64,000 nt of DNA from Rotaria macrura (taxonomy: Eukaryota > Rotifera > Eurotatoria > Philodinida > Philodinidae). Below the pieces are notes generated by a model, which was not told where the DNA came from, did no database searches, and saw nothing but the letters and a program-made list of their open reading frames with translations. Of this stretch, positions 36,418 to 50,741 are shown one piece after another. Within the stretch, counting starts at the first letter, position 1; every line of letters begins with the position of its first letter. The stretch spans positions 1 to 64,000 of the forward strand of contig OENT01000332.1 of the NCBI GenBank assembly GCA_900239685.1. The letters run 5' to 3'. Position numbers and translations under genes: made by a program.

Positions 36418-39001
36418 CGTTCGTCGAAAGTCAACGTATCGAAAATGATGTGAGTGTTAATGTTAACATGTGTGAGAACATATTTGAGAGTCTAGCTGAT
36501 CAGCATGACAACAAGGGCGTGGGTGTGCTGGTCTTGATGTAAATATATACCAGTCTGATTTGGAATGACTACTATTCGCATAGCTGGACACTTAAGCTTC
36601 ACATTTCTTGAGAAATCTTCTTATTTCTTCACCTACTTCTCACATACGCGTCACTTTAGAACTTTCTGTTACCGACAATTTTCTAAACATTGACATAGTT
36701 TGACATTTAGCTTTTCAAAATCTTTTTTTTCGACACTTTGAGGATCTCAACTAGTTGCCAGCTGATGGGTCTTAGAAAGTTCTTCATATTTCTTCATTTA
36801 TCAATAGTTTTATTCTCATTCTGTAGTTTAAATGAACAAAATCAGTTTGGAATAGAAAACCAAATCCGTCTGATTATCTTTGAAAAAAACAGAGAAGGTA
36901 TACAAGTATTTCATTTACGATTAATGTAAGTAAGGCAGTAACGTTTTTTAAAAAGTGACAAAAACTCATTAACATTAAGTTGAATAATGCTCTTTAAAAA
37001 ATGACTTCTATGCTTGAAGCATCTTTTGAAGGAAAGCCTAGTGAGTACTAGAGAAACTATGAAGACAATAGTGTTACCAAATAAGAGCAGACTGATCGAT
37101 AATCTAATTTTGTAGTTTGATCTGTTGACAGATCCCCGATTTCCGTAGGATCTTTTGTATTGATCTCATAATCGTGCAGTGGCAAAAGCATATTGAGCAC
37201 CGCGATACACTTCAATTATTTTTCTTAGAATATACCATTGAGTGAATACGAATAATCATTTTCACATCATTTATGAGTAATTCGAAAAAAAACTGAGTGA
37301 ACAAACGAAACTGCGTATCCTATAGCTAACTACTAGGTAGTAGTGGCTTTTCGATCCATTCTATATTGTAACTAGGTTGTATCAATTACTAGCATGCTTT
37401 TTTATGATTTATATCGCATGAAAATTCCGAAAGATCTCAATAGACTGTAATTAGAGATCGATTTTTTTGTCAAACTTAAGAAGTCATAAAGCCATAAAAA
37501 TAGAAAAGTAATTCTATTACTTTATCGATAGCCCATGTAATTTACGGTCAAATATTTACTAATCAATCATAAAGCCTATACTTTTCTTAAGGCTTGCAAT
37601 CGTCGATCATTCGAATACGTCAGTGATGAACAATGCGTAAATGGTTAATTATATCACAAGGTTTCTGAATCATTATTTTTAGGGATTAATGAATATTCTA
37701 TTTACAATTCTAAATGTAGGATTTCAAAGAAATGACTAACGACAGAAATATGAGAACTTGCATTGATTGTGATCTACAGTTTTCAACGATCGATAGAGAA
37801 AAAATGAAGAACTTGACATTTGAGTACAGAAACATGACTAAAATTCTTATGAGATAATGTCTTCATTTCTGATTTTAAAACTCAAACGACAAGAATGTAG
37901 TAAGATATGTAAATTATGGAAGTTGTTCTGAATTCATTTTGATTTAAAAAAAGGAAATCTTTCATTTTTACATATTGAAAATTATTTTTCATGATTTTAT
38001 TTTTCAAGACACATCTCGGTAGAACTACGTATAGGTTATTTTGCCGGGTTGATTTTGTCATACACAATATTTCTTAAAACTTTTATGCAGCTAATTATTG
38101 AATACATTCAATAGAAAGAAAGATGATCGTCCATTTTTTAATTTATTTTTTCTTGTAATCAGTATAAATTTCGACTATTTCGAATCGATTGATTTTCAAA
38201 AGCAACTATTTGATCATTAGTGATTATCATCCATACTTTGGCGATATTCATGTCATATTTTAGTCGATTTACTAAAAATTTTTGTTGTAAACATTTTTCT
38301 TCGTTTATCTATAACATGCTTGCGAAGAGGAGGGATATGAAGAAAAGGACATACGAGGAAGGGAGGGAGAGTTCAGTGATTCCTGGAAATTGTGTGAGTA
38401 CCGAGGAGATGGATATAAAATTTTTAAAAGTGGAATATGCATATTTTTATTTTACGGCTGTTTTCTTGATCAAAATACGATTTCCGGTAAAAAACACGAG
38501 ACTCCAATAGGAAGGAATAGACTCAAACGCGTACACAACGTATAGTTAAAGAGAGAGTGAACGAAAATATGTAGTCAATGAACTATCTACAATTATTGAT
38601 TGACCTAATTTTGTTAAAGTTTCATCGTAAACAATAGATAATAGTGCTCTAGTTTCTATTACTAATAGATAGTAGTAATGTTTATTTTTATAACTCAATG
38701 AATTTGTTCATAGGATCACAAGAATCATCGAGTTTTCATGTATTTCTTTGTTTATTCATGTATAACAATACAAAAAGTTGTACGAAAAACATGACAGTAA
38801 TTCAAAAGGTACCCAAATCAATAAAATCATGATCCTAACAGAGAAAGAACGAGCAAGCAAATAAAAGAAAAACAAACAAACAATATTCCAACTATTTAGT
38901 TTCTAATTCACTTTTTCATCTGAATATTGATCATCTAGAAAACTAAAAAGCACGCAAATACACACACACACACAGACAAACGTTATACACAAGTAACAAT
39001 A
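36418..39001. other. Intergenic, one doubtful ORF
   Basis: Gene-poor, AT-rich. A 63-codon plus-strand frame at 36738-36929 has a hydrophobic stretch (FFIFLHLSIVLFSFCSL) that could be a signal anchor and ends at a GTAAGTAAGG donor-like motif, so a first exon is possible, but I find no partner. A CA microsatellite lies at about 38958-38974. Confidence 0.4.
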
Positions 39002-42000
39002 CTAAGTAGGAATATGTGAATCTGTATAATTAACATGAATGCAGTAAGCATCTTCATTCGTATCTTGTTCATTATTAATTAAAATAATAATATCTATAAC
39101 ATCGGCAACATTGAATGCTGGTAATAGTGTAAAATTAAGGAATTTCTTTTCATTGCCTTGAAAATCAATTTTATTATGTTGTAATTGAAGTAGTTCAGGA
39201 TGACTACTCGTAAAAAAGAATGTCTTTCGAATAGCATACGGATTCGTATACGATATGCGTTTCGTAACTGGTTGACTTTGTCCAAAAGGTAATGTATGAG
39301 CTAGAAAATAAAAAAAAAACACAGTACAACTTCGATATCATATTTCAGGGTAAGTTTTTACCGAATTGTTTCGATACAACAGGCATACGTGTATCAACGC
39401 GTATCATCCACGTATCAACTATTTGATGATTTTCTACATCAACAGCGTTAACACTGTAAGTACGTAGGCCAGCACGTGCTGGTCGTACAAGCAGATGAAC
39501 TTCATGAAGTCCATTTGCAGCTACGGAAAAAGCATTGCTTGGTGATATCATTAGTTCGTCTGGTGCATTTCCAAAACATTGAACCAAACGTGATGAACGT
39601 GTACCTCTGTTTAGTATTTGTATGAATTCATTCATGTTGTAAAATGAAAACAAGAATTCGTACGTACCGGAGAAGAATAGTAGAAGTACTTGTCTGATAT
39701 TGAATACAAGTCAAATCTAAACGTTTGACGGCATGAATTTGAAATTGCCATACATTGATAGGCTTGTGAAGAAAGCCATCAGCATACATAAATATTAAGA
39801 AACTATTCACTGTAGGTGCATTATGAGTAGCAGCCTAGAATAAATAAATTTTCTTTCATGTTTTTTTTTATCTCCGACAACTAAGTGTCAAGTACTTTGA
39901 TTAACATGTCACATGGTTGATTAACAGGCACAGGTTGAGCTTCACAAACAATATTCAAATCACTTGCACGAACAAATACTTGATGAACTTGTTCTGGCAA
40001 GCCACTTATCGTGGGTTCTGCATAGAATGAAACAAATATATTTTTCTTGATGATCGAGTTAACGAAGCACGAGGAGAAAACCTGTAGTAACTGCTCGACG
40101 TGGATTCGGTATTCGAAATACTCGTTTCAACAATGTATTTTCTCCATTCATACAACGTATTGTTTGATCAACAACAGGTGGCACATATTCAACACTAATC
40201 GATAAAATACCTATTGGTGTGCCATCTTCGGCTTGAAATGTCGCCTAAAATTTGGCAAAAAAAACAGAATAATTCGTCAATTAGTCTAATACGACTGTCC
40301 TCGTTATTTTTAATAAACAACATCTTTAATAACATGAATTTTTACTTCCTCACATCTATTAACTATTATCGATGTACAATATTAAAAGCAAATAAGACGA
40401 ATACTAAGGAAAAATATAAGAATCGACAGAAAATACGAAATCATATACAGACTATAAGTAGAATTCTTTAGCTTTTTCTTTTCCAATATTTCAATTTGCT
40501 TAAGAAGTTTATAAAAATGATACATGTTTGATCATCGTTACGAAATAGACCTATTGAATTTTAAACAGTAATCAAGAAATCATTTTCACTACTAGAAAAC
40601 TATACTAATCCTTCAGACAAGTAATAGAAAATAACAACTTCAAGATGGTATCAACGCTCGATTCTGTACGAATCTTTCACTGAATGGAAGTTGTGATTCT
40701 AGTGAAATTCATTGAATTTATTTTACATCGAAAACATTAGTTTTACTGGTATGAAAATCGTTCATTAACTTATCTCTCGGATAGAAGAAGATGGTATAAT
40801 ACGATATTTTTCTAACTCAAATGGATCTCAGTGATTTTTACTGAGAAAAAAAATTCTATTGTAACATGGTGAGCTTATTTTTCAATAATATCAAAAGAAA
40901 CAAACTTTAATCTGTTTTGATTTATATTTTTCATTGTAAATTTTTTCCACCACTGAATATGTTTGTTCTATTGCAAATGGATTCGATGATGTTTTGTGTT
41001 CTGATGCTGGTAATTTAGCAAGAAATGTTTGCAATTTAAATGGTATGTGTACTGATTCTTTAGCTCGCATAAATATCTGAGGATACTTTAAACCACTTTG
41101 ATCGACAATGCCCGTTTGATTTGAAAACATATTTTCTTCTGTGTCCGAGAAAACTTCAAATAAAGTTTTTAAACGTCGCCATTCACGAGCATCAGTCACG
41201 ACGCTAGTAATATAAATGATAGCATATTCAGAAACAAGTTTTTAGTCAAATTACCTTAATTCATCGTCATCACATGCAATAGAAAATGAATGTTGCTCTG
41301 GATATGGATTTTGAAGTATAAATTCGAAAAATTCAACATAACCCGGTGTTAAACGTATATTGACTTCTCGAGTAATAAAATTCATTAAATGATGCGCAAT
41401 ATCTTCATGTTTCGTTTGTTGACGATACATCGATAATGCGCGTAGATCTGTCTCACGAAATTCACGTGCTTTTCGATTTGTGATTGGTAATGATGCTGAC
41501 ATTTCTTCATCGTTGTCATCAACTGCTCGCTTACGTACAGCTTCCATACGTGCCAATTTTCGTTGACGATCAGCTGCTATTGCTTCCTTATCCTTTTAAT
41601 TCAATGATATAATATTTATCATATGTGAGGAAAAAAAATAAGTTCTCGTACCGAACTATGTAGTACAGAACTTATATTTGGATATGAATCCACGATACGA
41701 TGTGCACGTGTCAAACGATATTCTTTAAAACCTGTTGGGGCTATTTCACCTGCACGTCTTTGAACAACATCGAACGGTGGTGTTGATGATAAAATTCGAC
41801 TTGTTGGTAATAGCCGAAGAGCATCAGAAGCTAGAGAAGATTTTAAAGAATAATCATAGAAATTTCTTTTGAAAAATTGTTTACTTTTAATTTTTTCAAG
41901 TGAAGGCTGTTCTGATCCTACCGATCCCGTATTACCAATACGCATTATTAATCTTCCGACGGTTTTCAGTTTTTCACCAATCAATGAAAATTGTTGATCA

Positions 42001-45000
42001 CTCGACTATCAACACAAATAACGATTGAAAAAATGAATGAACATAAAAATGATACGTACTTGATAATATTGATTTTCCATAGCAGGTGTTTCACTACTCT
42101 CTATTGGTACGGTTGCAAATACATCAAGTTCAACTAAAGCTTGAACACCTGCCCGACCATCACGAAGTAAATACTAAATAGAAGATTATACTCTTTCATA
42201 CGGTGTCGTGTCTTAATTTTGACGTACTCTCAATTCAAGTGCACACATGCCAACAGGAAAAAGTCCATCACCATCCCAAACTTCAATATAAAGTGTATGA
42301 GAATTGAGATATTCGAAAAATTGTCGTTGTTCAACGGAACCAAGAAAAGCACCGTTAAGTTGAAATTTAACCTAGAAAAATTGATATTCCAACTAACGAA
42401 CAGAAAGTTCAATTTATGTAATGTTCATTCAATGCATAGTAGACAATCGTGTAAATCATTCATTGTTCGAGACAAAATGTTCGATATCTACCTCATGAAA
42501 ACAGAAAAATTTACATGAATAAATTTCTCTGTGAAATTAGTTCATTTAACCATGTCTAACTTTTCTTATTATTTGTCTATGTTGATAGGCAATACTGAAT
42601 CTTCGAGCATTGCTTGTGAATAAATGTGAATTTTGTTCATAAGTTGACTTTCGCCTTCGTCGCAGAGAAATGAATACATTGGTTTTTAAAAATCGAGTTC
42701 AATTATGATATATCAAGTGTGAACTTTCCCGAAGATTAGTCTATTTTTGACGTTTCTATTACTAGATATTATCCATCTACTGAACAATTATGTTTATCGA
42801 GAGACTTTAAAACGTCCGAAAATATTTTCTCAGTAAATAAACTAAAATTGCATACATACTACTAATCCAGGTAGACCTGATGTTTTCGTACTATCTTCTT
42901 TTAAATTCCATAGAATGTACGGTTCAACATTTGGATCATTTGAAATATTATCATGCATACGTTCGAGCATGACTCTATGGATATCGATTATTGTTAACTT
43001 ATTCATGGTAAAAATTATTCATAAATTATTTCAAACCTGTTAGTTGTTGTTTCAGGAAAACGAAAAAATTTAAAAGTAAAGAACAAACTTTTTGGATAAG
43101 TTGATTTTGATGACATGCCTGGTCGAGTCATTCTTAAATGAATAGAATTCAAAGTCAAGCAAAAAGAAAAACTAAGAAGAGAAATAATGACTCAAACAAC
43201 GAAATACGTACTTGAAATAGGACAGAAAATACAAATGAATATCATTACAATTCATAGGATCAACTAATTCTGTTTGAATGTCAAGAAAACGAGATTGTCT
43301 TATATCGATAATTTCTGCTTCTTTATCATTGATCGTTTTAATGGTTGGAAAACTTTGACCTTGAAGTCGAGAATAAGCTGCACGTGACAGTGTATGTGCG
43401 CTAAACAAATTTTGAAATGTCGTTTTCTTTAATTCAATAAACATATCTCTATTTACAAAGTCATTTGACTTGCTAGAGCGGACATGGGTGAATATGCTGG
43501 ATAGATAGTATCTACTGGCCATGGTACTAGATTCTATAGAATATCAAAAGATGATATACTAGAAGATTTATATTTTCGTATAATTTACAGCTTGATGATA
43601 GATTGGTGGTTGTATAGCTGACGGAATGGTTCGAGGTGGTACAGCTGAAAAATAGTAAATTGTTATTAGCAAAATAGTTGAGAATTTCTCTTTTTTTTTC
43701 TATTATTGAATTACATGTTCGTTGTGTGAGATCATAATTGATTGGTATTTTCATACCAGTGTCAGTTGGAATAATAGGTCTAAAAGAAATCGATAAATAT
43801 GATACACTATAATTCAATTGTTATTACTTTTGAAATGTAGGCGTTAAAATATCTGGTTTTCCTGTAACTGTTTGATAACGCATAGGAGGCTATGATATTC
43901 GAATTGAATGAAATGATTTTTTATAAGTTGTTAATTCAAGTGATTTACTTCAGTATCGAATCTATAATTAAATCGTAATACTTCTTGAACAATGTCAGGC
44001 GTATTATGTAGAATGGTTGTTGACGGTTTGTAAACGAACAGTTCATCACAAGTTAGTATCTCACCACCAGACATAGTTATAGATACTTGTTTATCCTTGC
44101 CTGGAAACCAAGCTGCCCAACGAATTGTAAATGTTACTTTCGTACTTTCAACAGGTTCATTCTCAAATATAAATATAATAAAACGTTGTTTTTATGAAAT
44201 AATATCTAAACATTAGATACCGCTTTTGAAGGTACACCAAGTGGTATCGAAACCATGTATTCAAGGACAAATACAATAGCATTCAGATCATCAATAGGAA
44301 TATCATCAAGTCGTATGGGATTTCTTAAATAGAGCTTTTTACGATCGTCTCCTCTAGAAATATACGGAGGAGTTTCTATTTTTTTTATTCTAAATATCCT
44401 TTGAAAAAAATAATATCGTTTGACAAACCTTTCAGCGGATACAGTTCTTCGTCGCTGTGTTTGTCTAAAACTTAATTTTCTTGATAATGATGACATTCCG
44501 GTATCTTCTTGTTCAGCAGTTAGGAAACAAATGAGTGGATCTTGGCTGTAACATTTTCCATTATGTATACCTACCTAGAAATGAGACAATTCGTATTCGA
44601 TTTCGAACGTTCAACATATGTTAAACATCGTACACGTAAACGTCGTTCAACAATAGAAACTTTATTATTTGTTTCGTGAACTAGCGCTGTTGTTGTTGTT
44701 TGAGTCGTTTTTCTCTGTTCCATTCGATCTTTATGAATTAATCGACAAAGTTCCTCTTCAAAACTATTAATTGATGGTTCCATATCGATTTCAACCTGTT
44801 CAATCAAAATATTTCTTCGATTGGCTTCTAAAATAGGTTTTCTCAATATATCTCCATCTAAATTAATAAATATTAGCATATTTAACGATTGATTTTATAT
44901 TAAAAAAACGCTTTTGAATTACTTGAGTCGTCAGAACGGTGAACACCACCGATTATATCATGACGCCCATAAAGAGTATACTCAGATAAATATTGTATGA

Positions 45001-45884
45001 CAGTAAAAAGTGGTTCATGATATTTAACGTCGACAAATAAGCCGGCAGAAGCTACTTGTAAAACTCGTGGACATGCTGTACGAGAAAGAAAAAGATATAC
45101 ATGATATTAAAGGATTCTCTTTTTTCTTTAAAGAGTAGCAACCTACTGTCAATTGGTTCATTGAGAAACATGAGAGCACGAGGTGAACCTTGATAAAGTG
45201 GTTGACTAAAAAACGAATCACATGCATACATGTGCACAGAGTTCAAAATTTGAGAATACGATTACCGATTACTAATCGCTCTCTTTGTATCATCATCTTC
45301 TGTCCATGATTTTAGTTTAATGAGTGTCCAACCACCTGCAAGTTCTAGTCGATCTTCTGCATCTTCTCCACTACGAAATATTGCTTGCACGATCAGGCAA
45401 TTTTGATCATTTGTCAACGGTAGATGACAATACAGTGGCTGAAACACAAATTCTCTTGTATTAATTACATTAATTGTACACATATCGATTTACTTCATTG
45501 AGATTGACTCGAAAAAATCCATCTGCAGCAAGTTTGCCTCTATGCCACTCACTGAATCGCGTTCGACCATAGAATCGTTTATACAAATTGTCAAACAATG
45601 TTGCAGTAAATTGCACTTCATATGGAGTTGCAAGTGACTAAAATCAAACAATTGAGAAAAGACAAAATACATATGAAGAGACATACGGGAGAGACGGATG
45701 ATGGTAAAATTTCAAGTGATTTAATTAAAATTCGAAATGGAACAATATTGCTTGCACTGGTTGAGTTAGTACCAATACTTTTACCATCTGTGAGTGGCTT
45801 TTGAGGATCAAGTTCAGCTGGATGTGGTAGATCTTCCGAACTTTCGGTGGCACGCTCCTTCCAGTTGTTCACTGCTTCCATCAT
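39002..45884 (-). CDS. NPHP4: Nephrocystin-4 (ciliary transition-zone protein)
   Basis: About 25 exons. Phase-consistent N-terminal exons: 45884-45687, 45637-45494, 45438-45266, 45205-45147, 45075-44923, 44857-44575, 44545-44429, 44353-44221, 44161-43949, 43889-43828, 43779-43715, 43644-43589. A possible 18-nt exon (NLVPWP) precedes the exon starting KTTFQ; boundaries from 43.55 kb down are less certain. Landmarks of NPHP4 in order: YKRFYGRTRFSEW, QGSPRALMFL, FEEELCRLIH, SIVERRLRV, WPVD/YPKSLFFTFKFFRFPE, SHTLYIEVWDGDGLFPVG, LRDGRAGVQALVELDV, LRALSMYRQQTKHEDIA, EFFEFILQNPYPEQHSF, VHIPFKLQTF, RPARAGLRTYSVNAVD, then RISYTNPYAIRKTF and INNEQDTNEDAYCIHVNY near the end. NPHP4 works with NPHP1 and RPGRIP1L at the transition zone of cilia, which fits a ciliated animal. 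The start is the first Met pair at 45884. Confidence 0.93.
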
Positions 45885-48085
45885 TTTGACAGAATAGTAT
45901 AATGGAAACTAAGCAACAACACGATAGAAACACTAACCGTTCTCCTAGCGATCATTAACAACGCTGATGATTCAGAAAAAAAGCAATCAATATTTCTTTT
46001 CTCTATAAATCCAATGTTAATGTGTAAAATTTTATTATAATATCACCATCCTTTTTACTTTACAATTAGTTGATTCTTTGAACAGATGGCGCACTTAACC
46101 GGTTGTAATTATTAGATACGAAGCAATAAAGTCATTGTCTCTATCATTACTTCTTGTTATTGCATCTGTCAAATACCCAATTCAATGCAAAAATTTTGAT
46201 TCGTTTCCGATTGAAGTTATTAACGAGATAATGCCCAGGGCAAACAATTAGATACTAAGACTGATACACACTACAGCGCTTCTGAAAGATCTCTATTGAC
46301 TGTATGTTTAGAAAAAATTGTTTCCAAAAATTCAATTTTTTTTTCAGTTGTTCAAAATGATTGACTTTGCAGATCCAATATTCAAAAATGGAGCCAAGAA
46401 AAAAAAAGATTTCTTTTACCAATTGATGTACCATAAACTTTACCATAGAAGGCTACTCTTTTCGATTTTAAATCCCACGCTTCCGTTATTTTAGGCAGTC
46501 GTTCTACAAATGATCACTCAGTGACCACAAGATGAGGTAAAACGTTAACTTAAATTTTTCAGTTTAAAGTTAAAGTTCTACCACTACAAAAGACTACAAT
46601 TACAGGTGATCTGAGCACAAAAGAATATTGCTCGAGACTATCAATCATTCGGTTGGTTGCTCTCTATAGAATGAAGAAACAATGTATCTATTTTGTCCAG
46701 TTCATCATAACTTTCTCTACCCACACCCTTATAAAAAGAGAGTCATTTTTGCTTTTCTTTATTTTTGGTTTTATTTCGCTCAAGATTTCCTCGGAAGACG
46801 TCTCTTAAAGACTTGAGTTGAGCCTCATTTGATAGCAGACTATTTGTTCTTTGAAACAAGAATATGTTAAGCATTTTCCTCAGAACCAAATTGTTTTTTG
46901 CTTCGAAGTGCATGTTCAATTCTATCCATCACTTAGATTTAACGATACTGTAGTAGAATATAAAATGTGATTAATTAAATAACATATTGAACTAAATCAC
47001 TTAATTCAATTAATATATTCTTTTCTCTATATGTGACGAAGTGAGCGCTCACCGCATATCATCATCATTGGTGTTTTCCGTAACAAACCAATTGGTAACA
47101 ATCAATTTTTAACTTCTTCTTGAGACAATAACACGATTTTCGCATTTCTTCTGTGTATTAAGAAAAAAGAGCGATATGAATCATTTATTCTTCAAAAGAT
47201 ATGATTGCATAAGAAATCAAGTTTTATTGTTACCTTTACGACTTCAATCTCTTGCCGCACCTGATTCTTCTCCTTGAAATTGAAAGATAAAAAGACATAA
47301 CAACTGAAGTGAAGAGCATCAATCATAGTAAGCTGCATTCGTGAAAAAGTTTTGTCCTAAAATAGATTTCCTTTTCCACCAAGTATAAAACGTTCATTTA
47401 TTATACATTCGGTTGATAAGATCGAGTTCACACAATCGTCTTGATTTAAACACCAGAACAATTAATCAATTGTAATTGTTTGCCTCAAAACGATCGCCAT
47501 CTCTGTATAATTCACTAATTCAATAAAATTTCTATGTTATTGGATTTCGTAATTCATTTGTAAACTCCCATTCTGAATTTAAGTTCTCATGTTTATCATA
47601 AGACTCATAACTAGGTTTAAGAGTCCAATAACAACACTAATCTACGTATATGCGTAAAACAAGATATTCCTACCTACCATGTAGATGATATTTTCCATAG
47701 TTGTACTAGAATGAAAACATAAACTAACTTACGAAATAATCATAATCAATCCCCGTGAGAGAACTATTTGTAGACATCAGATTCAACACTGTATTAACAA
47801 TGACATTCATTTTTCACTGATGATACTAATCAACGAGTTCTTTGACATGAATACATAAATTGTTAGTGTTGTTAAATTTAGGAAAACATCTAATGAAATA
47901 ATTTCAACCACCATCTGTACTTAAAAATTGTCTTCGTTAGAAAAATGAAGAAACTAATCTAAGCATTCCTGATAGAAGTCAAATTTAAGAATTTAGATTC
48001 ATTCAAAGAGGGATGTTTTCAAATTAAATCTTGTATCTATTCAACATAAATATTCCATGATTTCTACTATTGGTTGGTGAAAAAC
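45885..48085. other. Intergenic, upstream of NPHP4; no gene seen
   Basis: AT-rich, with short unsupported frames. It includes the probable NPHP4 promoter next to 45885. A single CTACCCACACCC word occurs at 46719. Confidence 0.5.
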
Positions 48086-48264
48086 CAAGGGGGAAAAAGC
48101 GTGACTCACTTGACTCCAAAAACATTTTTGAGTCAGAGCGGAGTCAAGTAGGAGTCACGTGAAGTCAGGGTGGAGTCAACTTGGAGTCAGGCTGAAGTCA
48201 GAGTGGAGTCAAGTAGGAGTCAAGTTGGAGCATGCACTCGAGGAGTCACACTTTTTCCCCCTTG
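48086..48264. mobile_element. 179-bp hAT-type MITE with exact 8-bp target duplication
   Basis: The element starts CAAGGGGGAAAAAGCGTGACT and ends with the inverted copy AGTCACACTTTTTCCCCCTTG. It is flanked on both sides by TGAAAAAC (48078-48085 and 48265-48272). An 8-bp duplication and CA-GGG-type ends are hallmarks of the hAT superfamily. The interior is a short-period repeat of GGAGTCAAG-like words. No protein is encoded. Confidence 0.9.
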
Positions 48265-48625
48265 TGAAAAACGCTGTAATTTTCAAAGTAAGATGAACAT
48301 ATCTTATGTTGACGTTACTCTTTGCGCCTATTTTTTCAAAATGTATTCGGAATACCTAGAACAAAATTGAATTTTAGTTAATCTCATTTCTTTTGTTTGT
48401 AATTAGAACTTCTCAATCAATAAGAGAGTAGATGCATTATTAGAACCGCAGTTATTTTTCAGGGCGCGGGTGAGCTGTAGGTGCGGTGAGGGTTTAGTTA
48501 TGCCTGTCGGTGAGCTGTGCGTGCGGCTGCGGTGTGGGTGTGAATCTAGTCCGTGTCATACGTACTTTGGGTTTGTTGGAATTCTGTGGATATAGTATCT
48601 TCTCACAATTCACCAAAATACCATT

Positions 48626-49715
48626 ACCCACACCCACACCACACACCAACACGAAAACCCACAAACCCAGACCACACACCCACACATCCACACCCAAACC
48701 CACACTCATACCAACAACCACACCGACACCCAATACGACACACACCCACAGCCACACCCAGACCATGACCCATACAGCCACACTAAAACCCAAACACATA
48801 CACTAACACGCCACAATCATTACCCAACTGAGAGCCACATCAACACGCACATACATAGCCTCACCCGCACCCACACTCACAGCCAGACTGTGACCCATAC
48901 AGCCACAGCCACACCAAGACCACGACCCATAGAGCCACACCAACACCCAAACACATACAGTAACGCGCCACAACCATTGCAGAACTCACAGCCACATCCA
49001 CACGCACACTCATAACCTCGGCCGCACCCACACTCACAGCCGCTCTCCGACTCATATAGCCACAGCCACCCACATCAACCCAGACCCACAGCCAGAGCCA
49101 CACCCCGACCACGACGCATACAGCCACAGGAAAACCAAAACGCATACACTTACACACCAGAACCATACCCGAACTCACAGCCACATCCACACGCACACTC
49201 ATAACCTCGGCCGCACCCACACTCACAGCCGCTCTCCGACTCATATAGCCACAGCCACAGCCACCCACATCAACCCAGACCCACAGCCAGAGCCACGCCC
49301 CGACCACGACGCATACAGCCACAGGAAAACCAAAACGCATACACTTACACACCAGAACCATACCCGAACTCACAGCCACATCCACCCGCACACTCATAAC
49401 ATCAGCCACACTGTGACTAATACAGCCGCAGCCACGCCCACAGCCAGACCACGACCCGCAGAGCCACACCAAAAACCAAACACTTACAGTAACACGCCAT
49501 AACCGTTACCGAACCCAGAGCCACATCCACACGCACACTCATAACCTCAGCCGCACTGTGACCCATATAGCCACAGCCGCAGCCACCCACATCAAACCAC
49601 ACCCACAGCCAGACCCACAGCCAAAGCCACACCCAGACCACGACCCATGCAGCCACAGGCACAGGCACAGCCACAGCCACACCAACACCCACACCCACAC
49701 GGACACCGACACCCT
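48626..49715. repeat. Telomere-like C/A-rich satellite
   Basis: About 1.1 kb in which the plus strand is almost only C and A, built on CCACACCC / CCACAGCC words (G-strand TGTGGG-like). A higher-order unit starting CAGCCACATCCACACGCACA recurs at about 48831, 48987, 49176, 49371 and 49517, so period lengths run about 145-195 bp. G/T-rich stretches of the opposite sense flank it (48480-48540 and 49727-49760). Long frames on either strand here are a by-product of composition. Bdelloid telomeres are reported as TGTGGG-type repeats, so this may be a degenerate interstitial telomeric block. Confidence 0.85.
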
Positions 49716-49744
49716 CACGGTTGCCGTATGAGGTGGTTGGTGTG

Positions 49745-50741
49745 GGTGGCCGGGTTTGGGTAAAGGTTTTTTATGGTATGTGAATCTGTATTGGTGCGAA
49801 AGCATTTTGTCCACACCAAAACTTCAGACTTATTCCCACACTCTCAAGTTTTCTTTTACTTGTCGTATACTGGCGCTTATTATATTAGGTTACAATAGGG
49901 AAGAGATCTGTTCTGCGACAAGATATCATTTTATTAGAATCCCATGGACTCAATAATGTGTTAAAGTCGTAGTTAGCGTGAAAGGATTGTGAACAATTAA
50001 ACAAGTGGAGAAAATTACGGTTGAATACACGAAGTATGCTTTCGAAAAAAAATAGAAAACTGAAGAAAATGTGGTATGTGCACTCCTACTATATCATTTT
50101 GCATCAGAAATCATTGAAGCATACAATGTTTTGCCTTCATAATTGTGAGACAAGCAAGCAGTCAGATAGAATAGGCAATAGAGAAAGCGTTAATCGCGTC
50201 AATACCTATGCGCATTGCATACAGAGCGAGAAAATATTGAAGATGAGCGGATACCATTGTACTCTCAACGAGCTACGTGCAGGTAGTATTACAGGATAGC
50301 GAGTAGTCGCACATTTTTTCTCTTTTCTACCGTATTTTAACCGAATTTTTTTAATAACTTTCAAACGAAGTTTCTAGCGGGGATGGGATAAAAGATTAGT
50401 CCCATGAGATACGCGATGTATTTTTTATTTATACTGTAGTTGGATAGAAGATCACATGCGTAGACCTAGCAGGAATTAATCTATCTTTTCAGTCTTACTT
50501 TCTATTTACTATTCTTCAAGGATAACGCATTTGTTACCAGATCATCTTCACGGTACACCGATACTTGAGCTCGCGACAATTGAGCCTCGTATCAAGAAAA
50601 AAGTAAAGTAATAGAACAGGATAATTTTATTTGAATAAATCTACACTCGTATCAAATATTAAATAGAGTTCTTGCTCGTCTAAAATACAAATCGCTTGAG
50701 ATTAAATGAAAAGTTGAAGCTAACTGTTGTAATTGTTCATG
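49745..50741. other. Intergenic, no gene seen
   Basis: It contains a 92-codon plus-strand frame at 50021-50299 with no recognisable feature and one CGACAATTGAGC word near 50570. It separates the satellite from the gene fragment at 50742. Confidence 0.45.

Noticed and set aside
48861..49814. Long minus-strand frames (up to 203 codons) rich in Val, Trp, Cys and Gly
   Set aside because: They lie wholly in the C/A-rich satellite; the composition removes stop codons, and overlapping frames on both strands are equally open.
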